Assembly (NCBI RefSeq): GCF_001905725.1
Contig: NZ_LIWB01000011.1
Coordinates: 186,001-250,000, forward strand
Direction: 5' to 3'
Length of the DNA stretch: 64,000 nt
Source: Streptomyces sp. CB02400
GTDB taxonomy: Bacteria > Actinomycetota > Actinomycetes > Streptomycetales > Streptomycetaceae
Below, piece after piece: positions 7,955-17,106 of this stretch. The notes under the pieces were generated by a model. It was given only the letters and a program-made list of their open reading frames with translations, made no database searches and had not been told where the DNA came from. The first letter of the stretch is position 1. Each line of letters starts with the position of its first letter. The position numbers and the translations under genes are program-made.

Positions 7955-10320
7955 ATGCGCAGATCCGCTCAACCCCCCAGACCGGCAGGAGCCGTGGGCC
8001 GTGCCATGGCCACGGCCCTGCTCGTCCTCGGCACGGTGCTGACGGTCGTGCCGCCGAGTTCGGCCGCGACCGGTACGACGCCGTACGGACCGCGGAGACC
8101 CAGGCGACGGCCGCCGCCGGTTCGCCTCCGGCGAGCGACTTCTTCTCGACCGTCGCCGTGGACCCGGCGGCCACCGTCGGCGCGCCCGCGGCCGGCGACA
8201 ACCGGGACCACGGTGACCTCTGGCCCAACTGCTGGTCCGACGACGACAACGTGTACGCCGCCTACGGCGACGGGACCGGCTTCGGCAGCGACTTCAGCGA
8301 CATCGGAGTCGCGAAGATCTCCGGCATGCCCGGCACCCTGACCGGATCACAGCTCTCCACCGACGTCGGCCAGATATGGAGCGCGGGCCACAACCGCAAG
8401 CCCACCGGCATGGCCTGCGTCAACGGAGACCTCTACCTCGCGGTGCAGGACCTGGCGCACGACTTCAACGACGCCCCCGCCGCGACGATCGCCAGGTCCA
8501 CCGACAAGGGCCGCACCTGGACCTGGGACCGCAACCGGCCGATGTTCGGCGGCGGCGTCTTCACCACGGTGATGTTCCTGGACTGCGGCAAGAACTACGC
8601 CAACGCCCCCGACGACTACGTCTACGCCTACGGCCTGGACCACAACTGGCGGGACTCCTTCGACAACACCGTCCCCGACCCCGTCGACCTGTACCTGGCC
8701 CGCGTCCACAAGAACTCCGTCATGGACGAGAACGCCTGGCAGTACATGTCCGGCACGGACACCTCCGGCAACCCGGTCTGGTCCACGGAGATCTCGCAGC
8801 GCGAGCCCGTCCTCCACGACGACCGGCGCGTCTACCAGAACGTCCTCACCCCCGGCCGGGCACGCGACATGACGGTCCTCAGCCAGGGCGGCGTCGTCTA
8901 CAACAAGCCGCTGAACCGCTACATCTACACCTCGTGGACCGAGTACACCTTCGAGTTCTACGAGTCCCCGACCCCCTGGGGCCCCTGGAAGCACTTCGCG
9001 ACCAAGGACTTCGGCGGCTACCCCTGGACCCACTCCAAGCACGGCGGCTACGCGACCACGATCCCGTCGAAGTACATCAGCGCCGACGGCAAGTCGATGT
9101 GGCTCCAGTCCAACGTCTGCCCCTGCGGCGGCGGTTACCCGCAGGGCGACCACTACGCGTACACCTTCTCCCTGCGGAAGCTGAGCCTGGAGCCGCGCCG
9201 CGACACCACTCCCGGCAACGCCGCCGACCCGGGCCGCGACCTCGCCCGCGAACCCGGCACCGTGCCGATCCAGCGGGCCACCCACTTCGGCAAGGACGCC
9301 TTCTACGCCGACGGCAACCGCGACCAGAGCGAGGACGACTGGAACGACGAGCGCAAGGACGCCAGTTGGTGGGGCTACACCTGGCCGCGCCAGTACATGA
9401 TGAACAAGGTCACCTACACCACGGGCGACATGTTCGCGGACGGCGGCTGGTTCGCCGGTGACCTGAGGGTGCAGGTACGGCGCGACAACCGGTGGGTGGA
9501 CGTGTCGGGGCAGCGCGTGGGGCCCGAGTATCCGTACGGCAACTCCGCGGGCGCGCACCGGACATACACCTTCTCCTTCGACCCGACGGCGGGCGACGGC
9601 GTGCGGATCGTCGGACGGCCGGGCGGGGAGAAGACCTTCACCTCCATCGCGGAGCTCGAGGTCCACTACGGCGACGCCGGTGGCCTGATGCTCGGCGGTT
9701 CACCGACCGATGTGACCGGTGACGGCAAGGACGACATCGTCACGTTCACCCGCGGCACCGCCGCGGAGGTCTACGCGGTCCCCTCGGACGGCACCGCGTT
9801 CACCGGTGGGGGCAAGTGGAACGACCACTTCGCCCCCGCCGGGGAGACGCCGCTCACCGGTGACTTCAACGGCGACGACAAGGACGACGCGGTCACCTTC
9901 ACCCACGGCACGAACGCGGACGTGTATGTCGCCGCCTCCGACGGCGACTCCTTCGGTACGGGCCAGAAGTGGCACGACCACTTCGCCCCCGGCCGTGAGG
10001 TGCCCGCGGTGGGCGACTTCGACGGCGACGGCATCGACGACATCATCACGTTCTCCCGCGAGGGCACGGCCGACGTGTATGTCTCCCTCTCGGACGGCGG
10101 CACCTTCGGCACGAGCGGGAAGTGGCACGACGACTTCGCGCCCTGGGCCCAGTTCCCGGCGGTCGGCGACGTCGACGGGGACGGCCTGGACGACATCGTC
10201 GCCTTCACCCACAACGACCTGGCCGACGTCTACGTGAACGTGTCCAACGGCACGGACGGCTTCGTCGACGGACGCAAGTGGCACGACTTCTTCGGCCTCG
10301 CCGGAGAGACGAGCCTCTGA
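7955..10320 (+). pseudogene. Secreted DUF4185 / FG-GAP repeat protein, apparent frameshift after the signal peptide
   Basis: An ATG at 7955 with an upstream GGGAG begins a Sec-type signal peptide (RAMATALLVLGTVLTVV, then PPSSAAT). The long mature region is in the -1 frame. It is open through RYDAVRTAETQATAAAG (from about 8071) before its first possible start, a GTG at 8158. Moving from the first frame to the second at about 8069-8074 gives a smooth signal-peptide/mature join, as if one base were missing. The mature part has a DUF4185-like beta-propeller (about DNVYAAYGDGTGFGSDF to YAYTFSLRKLSLEP), a discoidin-like middle (RATHFGKDAFYADGNRDQSE onward) and four FG-GAP/VCBS-type repeats, several with a DGDGxDD calcium-binding core. 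It is probably an extracellular carbohydrate-active or binding protein. It may be a real mutation, a programmed -1 slip or a sequencing error. Confidence 0.7.
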
Positions 10321-10343
10321 CCCCACCCGCCCCACCCCTGACC

Positions 10344-10398
10344 GGCCCGGCCGGCCGCGGTTCCCGATTCCCCGTACGGGACCGCGGCCGGCCGGGCC
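10344..10398. terminator. Strong intrinsic-type terminator
   Basis: An 18-bp perfect GC-rich stem (10344-10361 with 10381-10398) and a 19-nt loop begin 24 bp after the stop of the secreted protein gene. Confidence 0.8.
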
Positions 10399-10529
10399 CT
10401 TCCGTTTCCCTCCCATTCCGGCCGCTCGAATGGTGTCCTGGATCACATGTCCGGGAATGAATTGCGAGCGCGGGAGGAACCGTATCCACGGGTGACCTGT
10501 TGGGGCCCGGAGTGCGACGATGAGGGGCC

Positions 10530-11162
10530 ATGACTGCTGGGTGGGGTGCTCGCACGGGGCGGGCCGCGGTGTTCGCGGCCGTCTGTGTCGTGCTCGCCGC
10601 CCTGGGGCACGTCATGATGTCCGGCGACCACGTTCCCCTCTGGACGCTGGCGGCCGGCTGGATCGTGACCGGTGCCGTGGGCTGGGGGCTCGCGGGGCGT
10701 GAGCGCGGACTGCCGCTGATCACCGCCGTCGCCGTCGCCGCCCAGACGGTTATGCATTCGGCCTTCTCGCTCGTGAGCCCTTCCGCCGGCTCCATGGACA
10801 CGGGAGCGATGCCGCACGGCATGCACACCATGCCCATGCCCACGGGGGCGAGCACGGGCATGGAGGGGCACACGGCGCCCTCCGGCGACTCCTCCGCCGG
10901 CATGCTCGCCGCCCACCTGCTGGCCGCACTGCTGTGCGGGCTGTGGCTCGGGTACGGCGAGCGGGCGGTGTTCCGGGTGCTGCGGGCCGTCGGCGGATGG
11001 CTGGCCGCCCCGGCGCGGCCGCTGTTCCTCACGCCGGTGCCGCCGCGCCGTCCGGCCCTCCGCGTCCGTCGGCGCCGCCGCTCGCACCGCGCGCCGCGTC
11101 TCCTCCTCCTCGTCCACGCGATCACCTCACGCGGTCCGCCCGCCGGGGCCGCTGCCGCCTGA
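10530..11162 (+). CDS. Membrane protein with Met/His-rich loop, unknown function
   Basis: The 210-residue protein has about four transmembrane helices (AAVFAAVCVVLAALGHVMM, LWTLAAGWIVTGAVGWGLA, LITAVAVAAQTVMHSAF, AGMLAAHLLAALLCGLWLG). The loop between helices 3 and 4 is rich in Met and His (MDTGAMPHGMHTMPMP and on to MEGH), and the C-terminus is Arg/Pro-rich. Met/His clusters of this kind often bind copper or other soft metals, so a role in copper handling is possible but unproven. It lies 152 bp upstream of an ECF sigma factor gene on the same strand and may be functionally linked to it. Confidence 0.7.
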   Translation: MTAGWGARTGRAAVFAAVCVVLAALGHVMMSGDHVPLWTLAAGWIVTGAVGWGLAGRERGLPLITAVAVAAQTVMHSAFSLVSPSAGSMDTGAMPHGMHTMPMPTGASTGMEGHTAPSGDSSAGMLAAHLLAALLCGLWLGYGERAVFRVLRAVGGWLAAPARPLFLTPVPPRRPALRVRRRRRSHRAPRLLLLVHAITSRGPPAGAAAA

Positions 11163-11314
11163 CGGCAGCCGGTGACACCCCGGGCCGCCCCTGCGCGCCC
11201 CGGGCTCCGGCCGTGTGCCGGTACAGCCCTGTTCCGCGTACCGCCCGCGGCCGTACCCCCGCAGCCGGGCCCGCGCACGCCCGCGGTTCCCGGTTCCTCC
11301 GCGAAGGACCTCAG

Positions 11315-11929
11315 GTGATCACTTCCACCCTGCCCACCCCTGCCGGAAGACCCACCGACGACACGGCGACCGCCTGGGCGCTGGCCGCCCGCGGCGGTGA
11401 CTCCGACGCCGTCGACCGCTTCGTCCGCGCCCTGCACCGTGACGTCATCCGCTACGTCGCCCGGCTGTGTGCCGACCCGCAGGCGGTGGACGATCTGACC
11501 CAGGACACGTTCCTGCGGGCACTCGGCAGCCTGCACCGGTTCGAGGGACGTTCCTCGGCACGCACCTGGCTGCTCGCCATCGCCCGCCGCGCGGTGGCCG
11601 ACAGCCACCGGTACACGGCCGTACGGCCCCGGACGGCGGATGTCTCCGACTGGCAGCTGACCGTGGAACGGGCGCAGCCGCGCGGGCTGCCCGGATTCGA
11701 CGACGGGATCGTGCTGCTCGACCTGCTGGACCGGCTGCCGGAAGAGCGGCGCGAGGCGTTCGTCCTCACGCAGTTGCTCGGGCTGCCGTACACGGAGGCG
11801 GCGGCCCTCGGCGGCTGCCCGGTCGGCACCGTCCGTTCCCGGGTCGCCCGTGCGCGGACGGCCCTCGCCGCCCTCGTCACCGAGGCGGAGGAGGTGGACA
11901 CGGCCGTACGGAAAACTGCTCTGGACTGA
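11315..11929 (+). CDS. ECF-type RNA polymerase sigma factor
   Basis: The 204-residue protein has region 2 (ALHRDVIRYVARLCADPQAVDDLTQDTFLRAL and RTWLLAIARRAVADSHR) and region 4 (LDRLPEERREAFVLTQLLGLPYTEAAALGGCPVGTVRSRVARARTAL). A GTG at 11315 is preceded by GAAGGA. No anti-sigma gene follows directly. The upstream Met/His-rich membrane protein could have that role or supply the signal. Confidence 0.93.
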   Translation: MITSTLPTPAGRPTDDTATAWALAARGGDSDAVDRFVRALHRDVIRYVARLCADPQAVDDLTQDTFLRALGSLHRFEGRSSARTWLLAIARRAVADSHRYTAVRPRTADVSDWQLTVERAQPRGLPGFDDGIVLLDLLDRLPEERREAFVLTQLLGLPYTEAAALGGCPVGTVRSRVARARTALAALVTEAEEVDTAVRKTALD

Positions 11930-11981
11930 GAATCCAGTACCTGGACGTGTAGTCTAAGGAAAGAGGACGGGAGGTGTGCTC

Positions 11982-12671
11982 ATGGTGGCCGCGCAGGGCC
12001 GGGACGCCGAGCGGGACGCGATCCTCGCCGCACTGGCGCCGCTCGTCGACGGGATCGCCGCGACGTTCGGGCCGGTCTGCGAGGTGGTGCTGCACGACTA
12101 CCGCCGCCCGGAGGGATCGGTGGTCGCCGTGGCCGGCTCCGTGACCGGGCGGACGGTGGGCGGGGCGATGAGCGAGATCGGCATGCGGATGCTGGCCCGC
12201 GGCGACGAGGCCGCCGACGAGCTCAACTACGTCACCCGGACCGGGACCGGCACCCTCGTGAAGTCCTCCACGATGATGCTGCGGGACTCCGCGGGAGCGG
12301 TGTTCGGCGCCCTGTGCGTCAACGTCGACGCCACCGCCGTCGGCCAGGCGCACACCCTGCTCGGCGCCCTCGCCGGTCTCGGCACCGGTTCCGCCGAACC
12401 ACCGACGACCGCCTTCGGCAATGACATCGACTCCGTGGTCGAGGCGATCGTCGACGCCCACCAGTTGCGGCAGCACCGGGGCTGGGCCCAGCTCGACCGC
12501 GAGGAACGGCTGCGGCTGTTCCGGGACCTGGACGCCCGCGGTGTCTTCGCCGTGCGGCGCGCGGTCGAGCAGGTCGCCGGCCGGCTCGGCATCTCCCGCG
12601 CCTCCGCCTACAGCTACCTCTCCCGGTCCAGGACGACGACCGACCCGACCCCCGCCGGAGGCACCACGTGA
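11982..12671 (+). CDS. YheO-like PAS / helix-turn-helix transcriptional regulator
   Basis: This 229-residue regulator has an N-terminal YheO-like PAS domain (LVDGIAATFGPVCEVVLHDYR through GAVFGALCVNVDAT) and a C-terminal DauR-type HTH (REERLRLFRDLDARGVFAVRRAVEQVAGRLGISRASAYSYLSR). I chose ATG 11982 because GGGAGG sits 7 bp ahead; a GTG at 11976 would be too close. It overlaps the dehydratase gene by 4 bp. Related regulators control genes for D-amino-acid or hydroxy-amino-acid breakdown, consistent with the partner here. Confidence 0.88.
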   Translation: MVAAQGRDAERDAILAALAPLVDGIAATFGPVCEVVLHDYRRPEGSVVAVAGSVTGRTVGGAMSEIGMRMLARGDEAADELNYVTRTGTGTLVKSSTMMLRDSAGAVFGALCVNVDATAVGQAHTLLGALAGLGTGSAEPPTTAFGNDIDSVVEAIVDAHQLRQHRGWAQLDREERLRLFRDLDARGVFAVRRAVEQVAGRLGISRASAYSYLSRSRTTTDPTPAGGTT

Positions 12672-13645
12672 CGACCACCACCCCGCCGGTCACCCTCGAC
12701 GACGTCCGCTCCGCCGCCGAGCGCCTCAAGGGCGTCGCACACCGCACGCCCGTCCTGCGCTCCCGCACCCTGGACGCGCTCGCCGGCGCCGAGGTGCACC
12801 TCAAGTGCGAGAACCTCCAGCGCGTGGGCGCCTTCAAGTTCCGCGGCGCCTACAACGCGGCCTCCCGGCTCACCCCCGACGAGCTGTCCCGGGGCATCGC
12901 CGCCTACTCCTCCGGGAACCACGCCCAGGCCGTCGCCCTGGCCGCCCGGGAGCTGGGAACCACCGCCGTCATCGTCATGCCCGAGGACGCCCCGCCGTCG
13001 AAGCGGGCGGCCACCGAGGGGTACGGCGCCGAGATCGTCACCTACGACCGGTACACCGGCGACCGGGTCGCCATCGCCGAGGCCCTCGCCGCCGAGCGGG
13101 GCCTGACCCTCGTACCGCCCTACGAGCACCCGCACATCATCGCGGGGCAGGGCACGGCGGCCCTCGAACTCGTCGAGGAAACGGGGGAGCTGGGTGTACT
13201 GCTCGCGCCGGTCGGCGGCGGGGGACTGATCGCCGGAAGCGCCACCGCGGTCAAGGGCCTGCACCCCGAGACCCGGGTGATCGGCGTGGAGCCGGAGGCC
13301 GGGGACGACACCAAGAGGTCCCTGGAGGCAGGCCGGCGCGTCAGCATCCCCGTCCCGCGCACCATCGCCGACGGCCAGGCCCTGCACACCCCGGGCGAGC
13401 TGACGTTCTCCCTCAACCGGCGGCTCCTGGACGGGATCGTGCTGGTCGGGGACGACGAGATCAGGGACGCGATGCGGTTCGCCTTCGAGCGGCTGAAGAT
13501 CGTCCTGGAGCCGAGCGGCGCCACCCCGCTCGCCGCACTGCTCACCGGCCGCGCGGGCCCTCTCCCGCCCCGCGTCGGCCTGATCCTGTCCGGCGGCAAC
13601 ATCGACGCCGACCGCTTCGCCCGGCTCTGCGGTCCGGGCGACTGA
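12668..13645 (+). CDS. PLP-dependent threonine/serine dehydratase family (eutB-like)
   Basis: This 325-residue fold-type II PLP enzyme has the lysine motif AFKFRGAYNA, SSGNHAQAVA, the glycine loop VGGGGLIAG and the C-terminal SGGN. It lacks an ACT regulatory domain, so it is a catabolic dehydratase, serine racemase or 3-hydroxyaspartate ammonia-lyase type rather than biosynthetic IlvA. The GTG start at 12668 overlaps the regulator stop by 4 bp. This coupling suggests that a hydroxy-amino-acid substrate is sensed by, or induces, the regulator. Confidence 0.9.
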   Translation: MTTTTPPVTLDDVRSAAERLKGVAHRTPVLRSRTLDALAGAEVHLKCENLQRVGAFKFRGAYNAASRLTPDELSRGIAAYSSGNHAQAVALAARELGTTAVIVMPEDAPPSKRAATEGYGAEIVTYDRYTGDRVAIAEALAAERGLTLVPPYEHPHIIAGQGTAALELVEETGELGVLLAPVGGGGLIAGSATAVKGLHPETRVIGVEPEAGDDTKRSLEAGRRVSIPVPRTIADGQALHTPGELTFSLNRRLLDGIVLVGDDEIRDAMRFAFERLKIVLEPSGATPLAALLTGRAGPLPPRVGLILSGGNIDADRFARLCGPGD

Positions 13646-13786
13646 CCTGCCGACTTCACCCGAATGGCGGCCCCGAGTGGACGGACGGACGATGGAGTGG
13701 TGGGGCCCGGCCCCCGCCGGTGCCGTGTGAGGCGGACGGAGACCGGACCCGGCCGCGCAGGGCGACGGTCGGAAGGGAACAGGGTC

Positions 13787-14146
13787 ATGCTCGAGATCAA
13801 GACGCTGGACAAGCCGGACGAGAGGCGCGACTTCCCCAGGGGACACCTGGAAGCCGTCCATATGACAGGGCTGGACTTCGCCGTGGCCACCTTCGAGCCG
13901 GGGTGGCGCTGGTCCGAGTCCGTCGGTCCCATCGCGGGAACGGAAAGCTGCCAGATCCACCACAACGGCTATGTCGTCCAGGGCCGTATGCACATCCGCA
14001 TGGACGACGGCGCGGAGCAGGAGGTCGGCCCCGGAGACGTCTTCGTCTGCGCACCGGGCCACGACGCGTGGGTCGTCGGCGACGACCAGGTCGTGGTGCA
14101 CGACTTCGCGGGCGGCATGGCCCAGGACTACGCCAAGGCCGACTAG
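13787..14146 (+). CDS. Cupin-domain protein
   Basis: The 119-residue single-domain beta-barrel has a partly conserved cupin motif (GTESCQIHHNGYVVQGRMHIRMDDGAEQEVGPGDVFVCAPGHDAWV). Some metal-binding positions are His and some are not, so catalytic activity is uncertain. ATG 13787 follows GGAAGGGAACAGGG. The 140-bp gap upstream holds no other feature I can support. Confidence 0.85.
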   Translation: MLEIKTLDKPDERRDFPRGHLEAVHMTGLDFAVATFEPGWRWSESVGPIAGTESCQIHHNGYVVQGRMHIRMDDGAEQEVGPGDVFVCAPGHDAWVVGDDQVVVHDFAGGMAQDYAKAD

Positions 14147-14197
14147 TCCGGCACACCGGCCGGCCGGGGCCCGTTCCCCGGCCGCGGGAAACAGCCG

Positions 14198-14225
14198 AGG
14201 GGCGCCCGCCGCGGCGGACGCCCCT
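14198..14225. terminator. Terminator between convergent genes
   Basis: A near-perfect inverted repeat (AGGGGCG with CGCCCCT outside, CCGCC with GGCGG inside, one mismatch) sits between the cupin gene and the end of the ABC permease gene. Confidence 0.65.
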
Positions 14226-14241
14226 GGTGACCGGGCAGGGG

Positions 14242-15552
14242 TCACGCGGCCGGCGCGACCGCCCGTACCGCCGGCGTGCGCAGCACGCGCCGGGCCGTGA
14301 CCAGGCTGGTGCCGAGGGTCGCCGCCGCGGTCACCGACACCATGGCGAGCCACGTGCCGAGGAACTGGTCCGGCAGCACCCCGTCGGTGCGGACGACCGT
14401 GAACGGGACGACCCCGGCCAGCGCGGCCATCGTGCCGAAGAACACCCCCGCGACCGTGAGGATCGCGCCCTCGGCACCCACCACGCCGAGCACCTGCCTC
14501 GGAGTGGCCCCCGCCAGACGCTGCTGCCCGAACTCACGGGAGCGGTAGGTCGTGGCGGCGTACAGCGAGTTGACCAGCATGACGCAGACGAAGACGGCGA
14601 TGATGCCGACGACCGTGAGGTTGAGCGTCTCCAGGTTCTTCGCGTCGACCGACTTCACCAGACCCGAGGCCGCGACGGCGTCGCTCTCCACCGCCTGCAT
14701 GGTGAGCGTCGCCGTGGACACGGCCGTGAACATGATCAGTGACACCAGGATCCCGGCGAGCTCCCCGGCTCGCTGCCGAAGGTTCCGCACGGCCAGCCAC
14801 CCGCTCGCCCCGCTCAGCACCAGCCGGTCGAGCAGACCCTTCAGCAGCCGCGGCGCCAGCAGCGCGAACCCCACCGAGAGCATGATCGCCCCTTGGGCGG
14901 GCGGCGCCATCAGCATCTCGTCCGTCGCGGAGAACAAGAAGGTGGAGCAGACCCCGGTGGCACCGGCGGCCAGCGCCCCATAGGCCAGGAACCGCCGGGC
15001 CCCGGCACGCTCCTTGCGGCGTCGCGTCACCCGCCGCACGGCGAGGAACGCGGCGCCCGCCGCCGCGAGCAGTGTGATGTTCACGCCGGAGACCAGTGCG
15101 ATCGGCCCGAAGGAGTACTCGACCGACCGCGCGACCTGGCCGCCGTCCTGGAACATGTCCAGCAGCACCCGCCCGCCGAGCATCGCCGGGCCGATCGCCA
15201 GCGCGGCGCCCACCAGGGCCACGGCCACCGCCTCGCCCACGACCATCCGCTTGATCTGCGCCGGGGTCGCCCCCGAGCAGCGCAGCAGCTCCAGCTCGGC
15301 CGCCCGCTGCCGCACGTTCACCGTCAGCGTCGAGGCGACGGCGAAGAACACCAGCAGCGTGCCGTACCCGCCGACCACGCCGGCCGCCGTGCCCAGCGTG
15401 TCGGAGCTCACCGGGTCCACGCCCGGCTGCCCGGCCGTGTCGTGCATCGAGTTGAACGTCATGATGATCGCCGCGCCCAGGAAGGCGGACAGCAGCGTCG
15501 CGAGGAACCGTCCGGGCCGTTGCCGGATCGACCGCAGGGCCAGTACGAACAC
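14242..15552 (-). CDS. ABC transporter permease, MacB/FtsX-like
   Basis: The 436-residue protein has an N-terminal helix, a first FtsX cluster of three helices (VVGGYGTLLVFFAVASTLTV onward), a middle region and a second cluster (LTVVGIIAVFVCVMLVNSLY to GTWLAMVSVTAAATLGTSLV). Helices continue throughout and no large MacB periplasmic domain is seen. The GTG start at 15552 lies 3 bp after the ATPase stop, so the two form one transporter, probably a lipid or antimicrobial-peptide exporter. Confidence 0.9.
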   Translation of the reverse strand: MFVLALRSIRQRPGRFLATLLSAFLGAAIIMTFNSMHDTAGQPGVDPVSSDTLGTAAGVVGGYGTLLVFFAVASTLTVNVRQRAAELELLRCSGATPAQIKRMVVGEAVAVALVGAALAIGPAMLGGRVLLDMFQDGGQVARSVEYSFGPIALVSGVNITLLAAAGAAFLAVRRVTRRRKERAGARRFLAYGALAAGATGVCSTFLFSATDEMLMAPPAQGAIMLSVGFALLAPRLLKGLLDRLVLSGASGWLAVRNLRQRAGELAGILVSLIMFTAVSTATLTMQAVESDAVAASGLVKSVDAKNLETLNLTVVGIIAVFVCVMLVNSLYAATTYRSREFGQQRLAGATPRQVLGVVGAEGAILTVAGVFFGTMAALAGVVPFTVVRTDGVLPDQFLGTWLAMVSVTAAATLGTSLVTARRVLRTPAVRAVAPAA

Positions 15553-15555
15553 GGC

Positions 15556-16341
15556 TCACACCCCCGCCATCGTGTCGTCGCCCAGGTGCGCCAGCCGTTC
15601 GGCCACCGCGTCCGCCGTCGGCGCGTCCATCCGGCCGGCGAGACGGCCGTCCGCGAGGAACAGCACACTGTCGGCGTAGGAGGCGGCGACCGGGTCGTGC
15701 GTCACCATCACCACGGTCCGCCCGTGCACCCGCACCGCCTCCTGGAGCAGCCGCAGCACCTCCCGCGCGCTGCGCGTGTCCAGGGCACCGGTCGGCTCGT
15801 CCGCGAAGATCACCCGAGGTTCGGTGACCAGCGCCCGCGCGATCGCGACCCGCTGCCGCTGACCGCCGGAGAGCTGGTCGGGCCGGTGCCCGAGCCGGTC
15901 GCCGAGGCCGACGGCGGTGAGGATCTCCCGCGCCCGCCTCCGGTCCACGCGCCTGCCGGCCAGCTTCAGCGGCAGCACGGTGTTCTGCGCGACGGTCAGC
16001 GTCTCCAGCAGGTTGTACTGCTGGAAGACGAACCCGATCCGCCCGCGCCGGAACTTCGTCAGCTCCGCCTCGCCGCCGCCCGTCAGCTCGGTCCCGTCGA
16101 CCCGCACGATCCCGCTGTCCGGCCGGTCCAGACCCGCCGCGCACTGCAACAGCGTCGACTTGCCCGAGCCGGACGGCCCCATCACCGCGGTGAACGTGCC
16201 CCGGGCCAGCCCGAGCGTCACCCCGTCGAGGGCGGTCACGGCGCTGTCCGCCGTCCCGTAGGACTTGGTGACCTTGACCAGGCGCAGTGCCTCGGGGGCG
16301 GGTCCCGAGTCGTGGTCGCGTCGTGCGCCGTTGCGAAACAT
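15556..16341 (-). CDS. ABC transporter ATP-binding protein, MacB/LolD type
   Basis: This ATPase has Walker A GPSGSGKST, the Q-loop FVFQQYNLL, signature LSGGQRQRVAIARAL, Walker B VIFADEPTGALD and the H-loop VTHD. The GALDTRS segment is typical of the MacB/LolD/FtsE group. Two in-frame ATGs lie 6 bp apart. The GGAGGAG directly abuts the first (16347) and is well spaced for the second (16341), so I chose 16341 (261 residues). Confidence 0.92.
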   Translation of the reverse strand: MFRNGARRDHDSGPAPEALRLVKVTKSYGTADSAVTALDGVTLGLARGTFTAVMGPSGSGKSTLLQCAAGLDRPDSGIVRVDGTELTGGGEAELTKFRRGRIGFVFQQYNLLETLTVAQNTVLPLKLAGRRVDRRRAREILTAVGLGDRLGHRPDQLSGGQRQRVAIARALVTEPRVIFADEPTGALDTRSAREVLRLLQEAVRVHGRTVVMVTHDPVAASYADSVLFLADGRLAGRMDAPTADAVAERLAHLGDDTMAGV

Positions 16342-16428
16342 CGTCATCTCCTCCGTCCGGCACGTCCTGTGCCATGCCGAAGACGCTACGGAGGAGACGG
16401 CCGCACCACATTGGGCGCAGAACCCGTA

Positions 16429-16458
16429 TCGGGGGGTGTAGTCAGGGACACCCCCCGA
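16429..16458. terminator. Perfect inverted repeat after lutC: terminator and/or operator of the ABC exporter
   Basis: Arms TCGGGGGGTGT (16429-16439) and ACACCCCCCGA (16448-16458) enclose an 8-nt loop. It lies just after the lutC stop and about 90 bp ahead of the exporter start, so it could end the rhamnose/lactate transcript, control the exporter promoter, or both. Confidence 0.65.
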
Positions 16459-16464
16459 GGGGGC

Positions 16465-17106
16465 TCACCCGACCAGCACGACCTCCAGGGCGCGCGGTCC
16501 GTGCACGCCCTCCACCCGGTCGAGTTCGATGTCACTGGTCGCCGAGGGGCCGGAGATCCAGGTGAGCGGGCGGGCCGGGTCGAGGCGTTCGAGCGCCTGG
16601 GGGACGGAGGAGACGACCTGGTCCGGGACGCGGACCACACAGATGTGGTGGTCGGGGACGAGGGTGATGCGGCGCCTGCCCTGGTCGGGGGAGCCGTCCA
16701 GCACGATCGTGCCCGTCTCCGCGACGGCGACCGCGCAGGCGGTGACCACACTGTCGACCCGGTCCAGCTCCCGCGGGGTGCTCTCCGCCAGGTCCGCCAC
16801 CCGCGTCACCTCCGTCGACGCGAGCCAGCCCTCGTCGAGACCGGGCGGCACCAGCACCGACGACGCGCCGCGCGCCGCGAGCAGCCCGGCGACGACACCG
16901 GCCAGCCCGGCCACGTCCGTACGGTGCACGATGGCCCGGTAGTCGGCCAGGTTCTCCGCGAGAAGATCCACCGTCTCCTCGACGGTGCGCTCACCGTGCT
17001 CGCGCAGATAGTCACGGGCGACCGCCCGCTCGTACGGGGTGTCGTCGCGCGGTACGTCGGCGAGGGCCCGCCGCACCCGGCCCAGGATCCGTTCCCTGCT
17101 GCTCAC
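16465..17106 (-). CDS. lutC: Lactate utilisation protein C (LUD domain)
   Basis: The 213-residue LUD-domain protein (VAETGTIVLDGSPDQGRRRITLVPDHHICVV) is the third subunit of the LutABC L-lactate oxidising complex, which converts L-lactate to pyruvate. The GTG start at 17106 overlaps the lutB stop by 4 bp. It is the last gene of the minus-strand rhamnose/lactate operon. Confidence 0.9.
   Translation of the reverse strand: MSSRERILGRVRRALADVPRDDTPYERAVARDYLREHGERTVEETVDLLAENLADYRAIVHRTDVAGLAGVVAGLLAARGASSVLVPPGLDEGWLASTEVTRVADLAESTPRELDRVDSVVTACAVAVAETGTIVLDGSPDQGRRRITLVPDHHICVVRVPDQVVSSVPQALERLDPARPLTWISGPSATSDIELDRVEGVHGPRALEVVLVG

Noticed and set aside
14242..16341. Complete bacitracin-type resistance module (ABC exporter plus two-component system)
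   Set aside because: No kinase or regulator gene adjoins the exporter; the two-component system at 4872-6688 is 8 kb away and paired with a CPBP protease.
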